Notes under the pieces: model-generated
What the model was told of the DNA's origin: nothing
Database searches by the model: none
The model's input: only the letters and a program-made list of their open reading frames with translations
Position numbers and translations under genes: made by a program
NCBI GenBank assembly: GCA_958299035.1
Contig: CATQJL010000305.1
Span: 30,083,733-30,147,732 of the forward strand
Source: Cylicocyclus nassatus
Taxonomy: Eukaryota > Nematoda > Chromadorea > Rhabditida > Strongylidae
Reading direction: 5' to 3'
DNA: 64,000 nucleotides
Part shown: in pieces, positions 47,675 to 58,000 of the stretch
Layout of the letters: every line of letters begins with the position of its first letter
Position numbering within the stretch: the stretch's first letter is position 1

Positions 47675-48240
47675 AGAAATGTCAACTACGCTTGTTGAGA
47701 TTGAATCTCTACTACACAAGGCTATTGGTCTACATGAGTTCAGACTCGTGCAACGAAACGATTATAAGACCCATCGATTTCGTACAAAATAAGATCATAC
47801 TGGATTACCCATTTGACTGGGTCACTCCACAAGACGAAGATCCACTTTACCTTTCATCGGAAGAGCAAGTTGTCCTTCGCACAAAGCACCAAACAATCCA
47901 AGCGCTAGAAAGTTCTTGCAAGTCCGCAAGCAAGTTTTGGAATCTCTGGAGGACACATCTTACAGCGTATCTTACAGCGCTTCGAGAGAAACACAAATTA
48001 CAAGTTGGTCATAATAATTCCGTTTCGCACCCACAGAAGGACGACTGCGTTCTAATCACAGACCCCGTACAGCCATGACATTCCTGGAGGATGGGACGCT
48101 TCATAGAGTTATTAAAGGGCAAAGATGGACAAGAAAGAGAAGCAGTTGTGATCTTACCATCTAGAAAACAGATACGCAGACCAGTAAACCTTCTGGTACC
48201 ACTAGAGCTAGAAGACAGAACCAGGACGGAAACCGAACAA
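47671..48240 (+). pseudogene. BEL C-terminal domain (DUF5641-like)
   Basis: RPIDFVQNKIILDYPF, then FWNLWRTHLTAYLTALREKH, VLITDPVQP and WRMGRFIELLKGKDG followed by RRPVNLLVPLELE, the conserved end of BEL Pol. An in-frame TGA (48,076) interrupts it between PVQP and HSW. Confidence 0.85.
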
Positions 48241-48441
48241 GAGAGTCCATCCCCTCAAGAGAACCACAAACGGTACCAAATGAAGCCACGAAAACCGATA
48301 AATTACGGGGAAAGAAACAAGACCGTGTTTCAAATTCAGTTATGCTTGCTCAAAAACTCGCGAACCTTTACGCCATACTGGAAACCTTCCACTTGTAAAC
48401 ACCTCAGTACAAACCAGTCAAATTTAATCACAAAAGAAAAT

Positions 48442-48453
48442 AACAAAGACATA
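48442..48453. repeat. Left 12-bp target duplication of the Penelope-like element
   Basis: aacaaagacata, identical to 53,585-53,596. Confidence 0.8.
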
Positions 48454-48492
48454 ACTTCCAAGTTCCGTTTTCATGAAACCTTGGCATTTGTC

Positions 48493-49068
48493 GTAAGTTC
48501 AATTCTCTTTTGTGCCAAACAGGTTTGATAAGTGGTCTTTACTTCTTTCCAATCACGGCCTTACGTTTCGACGCCTTTCGTCTTCCTCAGAGGCCTGAAT
48601 GGTTCTAAGTGTTATCCGTAACTCCAGACCACCAGGCGTCTCCTCCCGCTCTGCTAGTTCTCGGCCTTCTCACAATCTCGCTACCAAATAAAATGTCAGT
48701 GTAGCAGGACATACCGGAAGACCACCCCTACTCGAGTAGTCTGCACCGGAAATAGGCGGTCGCGGCAGACGAGTGAATCGTACTGTAGGTACCCAAAGAT
48801 GATCTACAGTCACAGATCACATAATGATACGAACGGGAAGAAGTCAGAAGTTATTGATAAACACTCGTTCTTATTATTCATCTCTGGATTCTTCGTAGTG
48901 ATCCAGAATGCTTCTAGTGCTTTCCTAGCCGAGATCTCCGTTTCATACGCAAGAATTCTACACTTGATGTTGAAGTCTTCTCCACCGTGCCGTGCGTCCC
49001 TATGCCTGCCAAGCGGCGAGCTCAGATTTTTGCGCCTTTTATCGGCTAGATGTTCTTTTATGCGAATA
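48493..49068 (-). repeat. Penelope inverted arm, outer piece
   Basis: Reverse complement of about 53,020-53,584. It encodes on the minus strand the last part of the GIY-YIG domain (IRIKEHLADKRRKN...). The outer end gtaagttcaatt matches the inverse at 53,573-53,584. Confidence 0.88.
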
Positions 49069-49076
49069 CCCAAAAC
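49069..49076. repeat. Left 8-bp target duplication cccaaaac
   Basis: Repeated at 50,900-50,907. It marks insertion of a hAT-like element into the GIY-YIG part of the inverted Penelope copy. Confidence 0.88.
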
Positions 49077-50899
49077 CAGAGGTGCGATAGTGGGAGCCGA
49101 TTCTCCGCCTACCTTCTTGAGCTGGTACGGGGTGACCACCTTCACTTTTGGAATAAAAATTTTTTCGCTGGACGACAAAGAAGGAAAATAAGCAAAACAA
49201 ACGCAAAAAAGATTATTGAAAGCATATATTTATGTATACGGCGGCATATATATTTAAAATAAAGGTTTTTAGTAAATGGTGTATTTGGAAGTAAAGCTTA
49301 GCAAAACTGTACGGATTTTATTAAGCAAATTATGTTATAACGTATAGCGAAGGAAGTAGGTCGATCCAGGCAGTAACGGCCGAGAACCAGAATTTTGAAT
49401 ATTCAAATAGTGAAAAATCATGCGAAATTTCCACTGTTATAAGTCTGTTGTTTGAAGATGTCAGCAGTTGCGACTTCATAGGTTTTGAAGAGTAGATGTT
49501 GCTCTATCAGCTAGTAAAAGAATCGGGTCGATTTAAGAGATAGTCGTTGAAAACCAGAATTCCAAAAATTTACGCCATTTTTGCGTGTTTTGTGACTGTT
49601 GAGAGTTAAACTCTTATAAATCTTGAATGTGGAAGTGTATGATGTTGCGACTTCATAGGTTTTATAGAGTAAGGTTTGCCTTATCAGAATATGTCTTGCA
49701 CGTTCCGATCCATTGAAACACCTCCGAGATCCAGAGTCATGAAAAAGCAGGTAAAAAAGAGCTTTTGAATTTCAACAGCTCATAACTTCTTCAGAACTGC
49801 ATGAATCATGTTGCGACTTCATAGGTTAGATTCTTCTCATCAAGAGCTTTCAGATGATATATAACATGTGGGGGTTTAGAGCCTCCTACGAATTATGCAC
49901 GTGGGGGGAGACTTTTCATACCAAAGTCTCCCCCTAGCCCACCTTAATGTATTAGAGGGGGGAGACTTTGGTATGAAAAGTCTCCCCCCACGGGCATATT
50001 CGTAGGAGGCTCTAAACCCCCACATGTTATATATCATCTGAAAGCTCTTGATGAGAAGAATCTAACCTATGAAGTCGCAACATGATTCATGCAGTTCTGA
50101 AGAAGTTATGAGCTGTTGAAATTCAAAAGCTCTTTTTTACCTGCTTTTTCATGACTCTGGATCTCGGAGGTGTTTCAATGGATCGGAACGTGCAAGACAT
50201 ATTCTGATAAGGCAAACCTTACTCTATAAAACCTATGAAGTCGCAACATCATACACTTCCACATTCAAGATTTATAAGAGTTTAACTCTCAACAGTCACA
50301 AAACACGCAAAAATGGCGTAAATTTTTGGAATTCTGGTTTTCAACGACTATCTCTTAAATCGACCCGATTCTTTTACTAGCTGATAGAGCAACATCTACT
50401 CTTCAAAACCTATGAAGTCGCAACTGCTGACATCTTCAAACAACAGATTTATAACAGTGGAAATTTCGCATGATTTTTCACTATTTAAATATTCAAAATT
50501 CTGGTTCTCGGCCGTTACTGCCTAGATCGACCTACTTCCTTCGCAGTATGTTGTGACAAAATTTACTCAATAAAATCCGTTCAGTCCAACAAACTTTTAC
50601 TTCCAAATACACCATTTACTAAACACGCCTATTTTAATTTTTTATAAATAAAATTTATAAATATTTTTAATATTCATCGTATCTGTGGCCCTAAAGAGGG
50701 CCGTTGGGTCACAGTTCGACCTAGAAAGATAGCTCTGTTCGTCCGTTCTACCCCCTCCCCCCACACTTCCCCCCCCCCCCCCCCGTCGACGTTTTTGGGA
50801 GGTGAGTGTCCAACACTACCATCTTCACTTTTGGCAGGCCAGTGGTAGCTGGGACCACCTTCACTTTTGGTGGGCCCGGCTCCCCCCATCGCACCTCTG
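49077..50899. mobile_element. Non-autonomous hAT-like element (1,823 bp)
   Basis: Ends cagaggtgcgat and the inverse (atcgcacctctg) with a perfect 8-bp duplication. Subterminal ccaccttcacttttgg repeats occur near both ends, and a poly-C run before gtcgacg lies near the right end. These features also mark the 9.7-kb hAT element, so both belong to one family. There is no transposase; most of it is a palindrome. Confidence 0.88.
49268..50623. repeat. 1,356-bp near-perfect palindrome
   Basis: Arms of about 660 bp centred near 49,945. The outer edge is agtaaatggtgtatttggaa; near the centre it carries agagctttcagatgatatat, shared with the palindrome at 21 kb, and a ggggggagactttggtatga core. A few mismatches and a small indel separate the arms. 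Transcription would give long double-stranded RNA. Confidence 0.93.
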
Positions 50900-51527
50900 C
50901 CCAAAACTCTGCCCGTCTCTCCTATATATAACGCTTTGCATCTGAGACACTCAATATGATAAACGACTTCCACTTTTGCACAATCCCCCACTCTACCGTG
51001 CGGACATATTATGCATTGCTCTGTCGTACAACATTGGTCGTAGAGCCTATTTCGGACCAGCTGCTTTTTGATGTTGTTGTTGGGGATGTTGACTAGAACA
51101 ACATCATTTTGTAGCTGAGCTCGAAAAATGCACTGTTGAAACGCCGCGGCAATCTTGTCAGAGATGAAGGGAAGGCAGATTGGGAGTTTACTGTTACTAT
51201 GAATGCTGTTACCATTCCTAGATAGTCAAGGACACGGTAAGTTATGGTAACCATTACAGCAAGCAATCTGGGAGGCCAACTTTCAAGATTCGCAACGTTC
51301 TTGCTCTCCGGAACACATCCGCATAGCTGTATTGAACATGTTTCTGATGACTGCGCGTTTTACAGATGCAGGATGCGCGGACTTGACGGCAGCCAACCGT
51401 CGCGTGGCTTTTCGCGCGTGAATTTGATGTACTGCGATTGCTGGTTCAGGATCTTGAAACACTCATCCATTTCGGATTGTGTTGATGTTATGACACAGCA
51501 ATCGTCGATGTAACGGCAGTACATCAA
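50900..51527 (-). repeat. Penelope inverted arm, inner piece
   Basis: Reverse complement of about 52,309-53,020, with one deletion of about 70 bp near 51,388. Encodes on the minus strand YQ/HIEC..CKALYIGETGR (GIY-YIG start) and the RT tail. Confidence 0.85.
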
Positions 51528-51545
51528 GCTTCTGGTATATTAGAA

Positions 51546-52641
51546 GTGCTGACTAAGTCAAAACGACAATACCAGAACAATTTGTCACCTGAACAGTGGC
51601 AAGGTTTTAGAGAGATACGTGACCTCATATCGAATGGTTCCGTGCGCTTATCTGTAAGCGATAAAGGTGGAGAATTTGTAGTAATACCACAAGAACTGGA
51701 TCACCGTATAACGGCAGCTCACCTCGCAGATGCCGCGACTTATAGAGTAGTTGATGAGAAAGAATATCATGCTCAGTGTAGGAGACTTAACGACGCTTGG
51801 ACTACGATAGGGAAGTGCAGGGCTTCAAGACAGATTTATCAACAGGTTAAAGATCACCAATCCACGCTGTCCCGTCTGCGTTGGTGGTCCAGCCGATAGA
51901 ATTTCATGGTTTTTGAACAAAATTGTGAGCCAGTAATTGTGTAGGGTCCCAGCGCACTTACCCAACTCCCAGAGATTTATCGAAATTCTTCACAACGCCA
52001 AGCTTGACACGAGCGCTGTTATAGAGTCATTCGATGTAACATCACTCTATACAAATGTGCAGAACAATCAAGCTTTACAAGCGTTATCGGAAATGTTGGA
52101 TACGTACGCTGGTACCATAAACATGTACGGACTTGGCAAAGTGCGAACAATGGCCCTGATTAGCGAGTGCCTGAAATGTAACATCTTCAGATGGTCTGGG
52201 ACATACTATTCCCAGATACGCGGACTAGCTATGGGCCAAAGAGTAGCACCAGTTCTCGCTATATGTTTCATGAGTAAAGTTGAAGAGCCGGTGTTGGCAC
52301 GTACGCCTTTGATGTACTGCCGTTACATCGACGATTGCTGTGTCATAACATCAACACAATCCGAAATGGATGAGTGTTTCAAGATCCTGAACCACCAATC
52401 GCAGTACATCAAATTCACGCGCGAAAAGCCACGCGACGGTTGGCTGCCATATCTCAACGCACAGGTGAAGTTATCCGGTGGCATTGTTAGAGTAAAATGG
52501 TACCGCAAGGAAAGCTCTAAGAACATCTTGGTAAACGTCAAGTCCGCGCATCCTGCATCTGTAAAACGTGCAGTCATCAGAAACATGTTCAATACAGCTA
52601 TGCGGATGTGTTCCGGAGAGCAAGAACGTTGCGAATCTTGA
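51546..52641 (+). pseudogene. Penelope reverse transcriptase, frameshifted
   Basis: Frame one (51,546-51,899) has SVSDKGGEFVVIPQ. Frame two (51,937-52,641) has motif A SFDVTSLYTNV, motif B RGLAMGQRVAPVLAICFM, the catalytic YIDD (about 52,324), and LPYLNAQVKLSGG with HPASVKRAVI. A stop at 52,639 separates RT from the endonuclease in the same frame. When intact this makes cDNA primed at nicked DNA; here the frameshift and stops abolish it. Confidence 0.88.
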
Positions 52642-52746
52642 AAGTTGGCCTCCCAGATTGCTTGCTGTAATGGTTACCATAACTTACCGTGTCCTTGACT
52701 ATCTAGGAATGGTAACAGCATTCATAGTAACAGTAAACTCCCACTC

Positions 52747-53267
52747 TGCCTTCCCTTCATCTCTGACACGGCGTTTCAACAGTGCATTTTTCGAGCTCAG
52801 CTACAAAATGATGTTGTTCTGGTCAACATCCCCAACAACAACATCAAAAAGCAGCTAGTCCGAAATAGGCTCTACGACCAATGTTGTACGACAGAGCAAT
52901 GCATAATATGTCCGCACGGTAGAGTGGGGGATTGTGCAAAAGTGGGAGTCGTTTATCAAATTGAGTGCCTCAGCTGCAAAGCGTTATATATAGGAGAGAC
53001 GGGCAGAGTTTTGGGTATTCGTATAAAAGAACATCTAGCCGATAAAAGGCGCAAAAATCTGAGCTCGCCGCTTGGCAGGCATAGGGACGCACGGCACGGT
53101 GGAGAAGACTTCAACATCAAGTGTAGAATTCTTGCGTATGAAACGGAGATCTCGGCTAGGAAAGCACTAGAAGCATTCTGGATCACTACGAAGAATCCAG
53201 AGATGAATAATAAGAACGAGTGTTTATCAATAACTTCTGACTTCCGTTCGTATCATTATGTGATCTG
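52747..53267 (+). pseudogene. Penelope linker and GIY-YIG endonuclease
   Basis: LPFISDTAF and KKQLVRNRLYD lead into a Cys cluster (CCTTEQCIICPHG), then VVYQIECLSCKALYIGETGR (the GIY-YIG signature, about 52,948-53,007), RIKEHLADKR, SPLGRHRDARHGG, and ending ISARKALEAFWITTKNPEMN. In frame with RT but behind a stop at 52,639 and a disturbed stretch (52,642-52,746) that could hide an intron. Confidence 0.85.
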
Positions 53268-53584
53268 TGACTGTAGATCATCTTTGGGTATCTACAGTAC
53301 GATTCACTCGTCTGCCGCGACCGCCTATTTCCGGTGCAGACTACTCGAGTAGCGGTGGTCTTCCGGTATGTCCTGCTACACTGACATTTTATTTGGTAGC
53401 GAGATTGTGAGAAGGCCGAAAACTAGCAGAGAGGGAGGAGACGCTTGGTGGTCTGGAGTTACGGATAACACTTAGAACCATTCAGGTCTCTGAAGACGAA
53501 AGGCGTCGAAACGTAAGGCCGTGATTGGAAAGAAGTAAAGACCACTTATCAAACCTGTTTGGCACAAAAGAAAATTGAACTTAC

Positions 53585-53596
53585 AACAAAGACATA
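53585..53596. repeat. Right 12-bp target duplication of the Penelope-like element
   Basis: aacaaagacata; partner of 48,442-48,453. Confidence 0.8.
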
Positions 53597-53659
53597 TTTG
53601 GTGTAAACCTCGACGTTACAAGTGAAAGGTACATAAAACTTAAAAAGCCCACTTTCAGA

Positions 53660-54974
53660 GTGATGTTCGAATCTCTCAACAAGGAAGTGCAATACCTCGC
53701 CGTCATTATGAAGTGCAACACCAAGACTTCGTTAGAAGAACAAATGAAGCTTGCAAAAGAAGGAATGATCCGACGAATGGAAGCAGCCGAGGCGCTGAAG
53801 AATGATTACAAACACCTCAAAGAGGATTTCTACATTTCACGAGGAGATCCACGAGAAATAATGATAGTGACAAGTCGCCTTCACTTGACCGCCAACAGCG
53901 TCAAAGATCGTTTTGTCATGTACTGTACTCGGTACTCGCTGTTATACAAGTATTATGACTTACACTTCGTTCACGAAGTAACTACTACGGGTCCACAAGA
54001 GTTCAATGATGTAGTAAAGCAGATCGACCAGCATCTGAAAGAAATAGAAGAACTGATTCGAAAATTGGAGAAGAAAAGATGTAGAGCCGAAGAAAGCTTG
54101 CGGAAAGAAAGAAGTCGTAACAGCGATGCCGAAAAAAGAATAATCAGGAGTTTGGAGGGTCGAATCAAAAGGCAGGATGAAGAACTGTTTAGAATGAAAG
54201 CCTCAGTAAAGAGAAAGACAAACACACAAGATGAACTGATTCAGACTGAATACAACGTCACAAGTGTCAAGACGCAGACAGAAGGACAAGCTCCGCGGAA
54301 TGATCTCCTTGATGAAATGGAAGTAACAGAAATGACGCACGGAAATGATGAAAGACAAGACCACAGTGTTGGACTAGAGCAGCTGGTAGTTATCGACGAG
54401 GACCCCACTGATCCCATTGATGAACCAATGGATGACGAGCGATATTTTCAAAAGACTGTTAGATGAAAACGAACAGCAGATAGAAATGGAGAAAACACAA
54501 GTAAGATGGAAAGTAGAGAAGAAAGAAGAAGAGTGCAGGGAGCTCGTCGAAGACATACAAGAAATGGAGCGCATCCTACAAGGATATCCACGCCGTCACT
54601 TTGGAGAGGCTCCGCAAGAACGCACGTACAAATCAACTGTGCGTTCTGCAGGGCAGTAGACGCACATTACTCAGACTCTTGCTCGAGAGTCACAAAAGGA
54701 GACGCCAAGTACGAGTTAGTAAGGAGGGATGGCCTGTGCGTTTATTGCTTAGATTCCTCCCGGAAGGCCGATGTCGCTTCAACGCCCGTGTTTCTATTGC
54801 AAGAGAATCGAAGGCACAATCGTAGACACGCTAATGCCACGCGACAACGGACATCACAAGGCATTATGTACAGTGCCGGATGAGCGTGACACCATAAGGA
54901 GGTGGATCAGTAATTTGCGCGAACGCCATAGTCGCGCACGCTGGGAACTGATGAAAATGAATACGAGTAACTAG
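53660..54974 (+). pseudogene. 3' frame of the BEL element: coiled coil plus zinc knuckles
   Basis: 268 codons (53,660-54,466) followed by overlapping frames to 54,974. An N-terminal alpha-helical part is followed by a long charged coiled coil (about residues 115-190, e.g. KEIEELIRKLEKKR), an acidic region, another charged helical stretch (about 54,490-54,570), then Cys/His clusters (CAFC...HYSDSC, LCVYC, and CFYC...HHKALCTV). The arrangement resembles a second Gag-like protein rather than an envelope. Frameshifts near 54,440 and 54,780 break it. It lies after Pol and before the 3' LTR. Confidence 0.65.
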
Positions 54975-54997
54975 AAGAAGGAAATGGAAATCCCGCG

Positions 54998-55035
54998 GCG
55001 GGAGTGTCGCCAACACGACTATAGAATCTGTAGTT
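54998..55035 (+). repeat. Extra LTR-start-like sequence before the 3' LTR
   Basis: gcgggagtgtcgccaacacg here resembles the purine-rich tract plus LTR start at 55,168 (gcgggagtgtcgccaaagtc). The similarity ends after about 35 bp. Possibly a remnant of an older LTR start or a duplicated polypurine tract. Confidence 0.55.
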
Positions 55036-55174
55036 TGTTCGTTTGTTCATTGTTTGTTTGTATTGGTAAATAATGGCGTTATTTCACAAGTACATGGTAC
55101 AAAGTGAGGCCACGAAAAACAATCAAGCACAGCAAAATAAGCAATTAGGAAGAGGAAGCTTGGCGTGGCGGGAG

Positions 55175-55551
55175 TGTCGCCAAAGTCGACTATAAGAAGT
55201 GTTAGGAATATTGCAATGGCGATACTGTAGATTGTACATACTATATAGTTATTGTTCATTGTTAGTTAGTTTCCTTGTATTGTAGTGATTAGAAGAATGC
55301 CCCAAGAAATCAACCTCACCCCATCATCCTTATCACTATTTCTTCAGTCAAAAATGACTTTGCCAGTAAACAAATCTAAAAGATATAAATACCGATGGAT
55401 GAGTGAGGTCGGGGATTCTTCCACAAGTCTCACCGGTCGGGAGTTCACAAGTATTTGAGGGAACAACCTTGAGTGTTGGTAGACTTTTGAATAAAGTTTA
55501 GTTCCCTCTAAGACCCGCGTGGCACGACAAACAAAGAAAATATTTCCTACA
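55175..55551 (+). repeat. 3' LTR
   Basis: 377 bp, partner of 42,489-42,868, preceded by a purine-rich tract (ggcgggag) typical of a polypurine primer. Confidence 0.93.
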
Positions 55552-55556
55552 AGGCG

Positions 55557-55866
55557 TTGCAGAAGTAGCTGCGTGGTTTGCAAACTCTCAACACACTTAA
55601 TAGTTGATTTACTTCGTCCGAAATCTTTGCACATAATTTGCTTGTTGAATTTTGAAACAAGTCATGTTCGCTTGAAAGATAGCTTATCATTTTCGAACAT
55701 AACAACAAAACAATGCTTCTGTCATAGCAGATTACTGCAAAATCAAACTAGTTATGTTGAGATATTTGACTGAAAAGCCTGTAGTTATTGCTATTACTAG
55801 ATAAAGATGTGGTTAAAATGTATCGTCTCTACCCTCCTCAATGTCGCATGAGTTATGCTATTATAT
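55557..55866. other. Unassigned sequence
   Basis: Flank between the retrotransposon and duplication copy B; no feature recognised. Confidence 0.4.
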
Positions 55867-56476
55867 ATGCTGGAAGTCAGCGTCATTCTAGGACAGCCAG
55901 GCTTCTATCTTTTTCTGTGGGAAAAGACAGCGCTTGATCCGGAAAAAAGTGTCATTCTTTCCCTAGTCTTTCCCTCAAATGCTGTCTTTGGAATTTTTCA
56001 CAGATTCGTACTTCCTAACCAAAAATGATTGACCGCTTATACTATTACCTGGACGTCTGAATTTGAAAAAGAAATGTTAGCAATTTAATGACGAACAGAC
56101 TAGGCATAGACCCCACTTTCGTAAGTGTCACCGACTAAAAATTTAGCTGCGTTGATCTACAGAAGAACATAAAATGTTTACGGAATCTTTAGTTATAGCT
56201 ATTTGAGCACGTACTGCCAACCATCTAAGCACTGATGTCAAAATTACGAATGCAAAAACTCTTCGTAACTCAAAGTGCTGGATAGTCACCGGATTAACAA
56301 GGAAACGATACTCGGTGTCTGTGGCCTTTTGAGATGAGTTGTATACCATTATACTCGTCTTGGAACGCTGATTCCGAATCTGACTTCCGTTTCTGCTGAT
56401 CGCTTCAAAGATGCTATAAAGGATTGTGCAGGCTTTGGCTGCCCACTGCGATACGTTCGGAGCGTCAACAACGACG

Positions 56477-56545
56477 GTGCGGTGTGGTCTAGTGGTTAGT
56501 GCGATAGGCTCATGAGCTGATGTAGGTGTAGGTTGAATTCTTTTC
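56477..56545 (+). other. tRNA-like module
   Basis: Box A tggtctagtgg (56,485-56,495) and degenerate box B ggttgaattc (56,531-56,540). No convincing cloverleaf. Confidence 0.4.
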
Positions 56546-56721
56546 GTGTTTTTCAGTTTTGCATTGCCTCAATAAACCTTCTTTCGTATCTTCGAGCTGA
56601 ACGCCCTTACTCTTCAAAAAATTTGGAAAAAATGATTACTATTTGCGCTAAAATGTATCCAATGATCATAATTCGAAAAAATCTCGAACAAGTTTCGTTG
56701 AAGCAGTGCAAAATAAAAACA

Positions 56722-56790
56722 CAAAAGGATTTGAACCTACACCTGCATCAAGTATGAGGCTATCACACTAACCACTAGACAATAATTGGC
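56722..56790 (-). other. tRNA-like module
   Basis: Minus-strand box A-like ttgtctagtgg (56,772-56,782) and box B ggttcaaatcc (56,727-56,737). It mirrors the module at 56,477. Confidence 0.45.
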
Positions 56791-57821
56791 GGGTAGAGGC
56801 CTTTCCGGTGACCATAGCCTTGGGCGGCCGAAGTTGGCTCGAAGTTCCTCCATAACTTCTTTCAGAGAATTGATTAGCAAAAACAGAGGTCAGATTCGGA
56901 ATCAGCGTTCGAAGACGAGTGTAATGGTATATATCTTGTCTCAAAAGGCCATGGACATTGAGTATCATTCCCTTGTAAGACGAGTGCATTTAGATGAGAA
57001 AGTTCCGATTATTGGCTCTGTAGGCAGTTGCATGAGCTTTGTGTCAGGGCAGTTTATGCTATTACAATGTCTACTTTCCTTAGAAAGCTAGATCTGGTAT
57101 CTCTAGCGGAAGGGAGAAAATTTCGAAAACGACTTTTTACTGCTGTGTAATTAGTAGGTAAATATTATGTAAGTTTTGAGAATTTTAACATTTCCGTCAA
57201 CAGATACCCTAATTTCACGCGTACAAGAATTTCAGATTCGTATGAGGGGGCGGGAGAGGTAAAAGTCTTTTAATCTATTTATGATGACTATCAGAACGTA
57301 AATCGATTGACTTTGATGCTTTTCCATCTTCTAAGAACGAACTATCACTTATTTAGGGTCTCCTGATGTCCAGGTTATTTACAATCAGATCAAGAAATAT
57401 GATCTGGATATCTCTATTCCTAAGATCCAATGAACGAGCAGCGCTGGCCAGAGTGGACTATGCACAATCTCTGTACATATCTCTCCAAAATGCAAAAAAG
57501 CAACAGAATGATAAACAGAAGCAAAGATGGCTTCGATATTGGTTCAGGAAAACTGCCAGAATCGCACACTATTTGCACAAAAGTCAGGTGCGTGCATAAA
57601 TGGCAATTATTTGATTATTCTTTTTTTCGAATATCTGTTCAGAGTCCGAACAAATTGCAATCATGAGAGAGATGGCCAATAGCAAGCAATTTTGCAGAGA
57701 ATCAAATGACATTGGCAGTTTGTCTTCAACAAATTACAATTAAGCCACTGATTCGGGTGGAAGAGATTGGCTGCAAAGCATTAATCTTGTCAAAACCATC
57801 GAGACCTCACAACAAGGCTAA

Positions 57822-58000
57822 AAATAAATTTCGCAAGGTCCAGCGATGATATTTGCGCATGGGGAAAAATTCCACCAGCACGCTCCGTCTCCGCGGATTA
57901 CTGGTTCTTTGCATGCACCAAAACTTATCGCGTTATGAATCCGTAGTCAGCGCAGTTGGTGCCCACTGGCGGAGTCCTTTCCTCCACCTATGATATTTGG
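57822..58000. other. Highly conserved 179-bp block, copy B
   Basis: Partner of 17,371-17,549; two substitutions (gca/gcg and gtccg/gtcct) and no gaps. Confidence 0.45.

Larger units (their letters stand above)
48454..53584 (+). mobile_element. Penelope-like element with inverted partial copy
   Basis: Flanked by 12-bp duplications. The right part carries RT (51,546-52,641) and GIY-YIG endonuclease (about 52,747-53,267). The left part (48,493-51,527, minus the nested 1.8-kb element) is an inverted copy of 52,309-53,584, giving inverted repeats of about 1.2 kb. Such inverted 5'-truncated partial copies are common in Penelope-like elements. Stops and a frameshift make the coding region inactive. 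Confidence 0.88.
42489..55551 (+). mobile_element. BEL/Pao LTR retrotransposon, degenerate, with nested insertions
   Basis: LTRs at 42,489-42,868 and 55,175-55,551, 5-bp target duplication aggcg (42,484-42,488 and 55,552-55,556). The primer-binding-like tggtgcatcggcc follows the 5' LTR. Internal domains in order: Gag with zinc knuckles, aspartyl protease, RT remnant, RNase H-like region, integrase, a C-terminal BEL domain, and a 3' frame with coiled coil and zinc knuckles. The coding region has several frameshifts, stops and a deletion in RT, so it is inactive. A Penelope-like element splits it at 48,454-53,584. Without insertions it would be about 7.9 kb. Confidence 0.93.
56298..56975. mobile_element. 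TA-flanked foldback element with tRNA-like modules, copy 2
   Basis: Same termini as 1,492-2,133 (acaaggaaacgatact ... tatcattcccttg), TA at 56,296-56,297 and 56,976-56,977. The paralogous empty site at 16,463 shows it inserted after the segmental duplication. Two tRNA-like modules face each other in the loop. Confidence 0.82.

Noticed and set aside
51244..51513. An independent gene on the plus strand
   Set aside because: It is the antisense of the inverted Penelope RT copy; the same antisense frame appears at 52,323-52,592.
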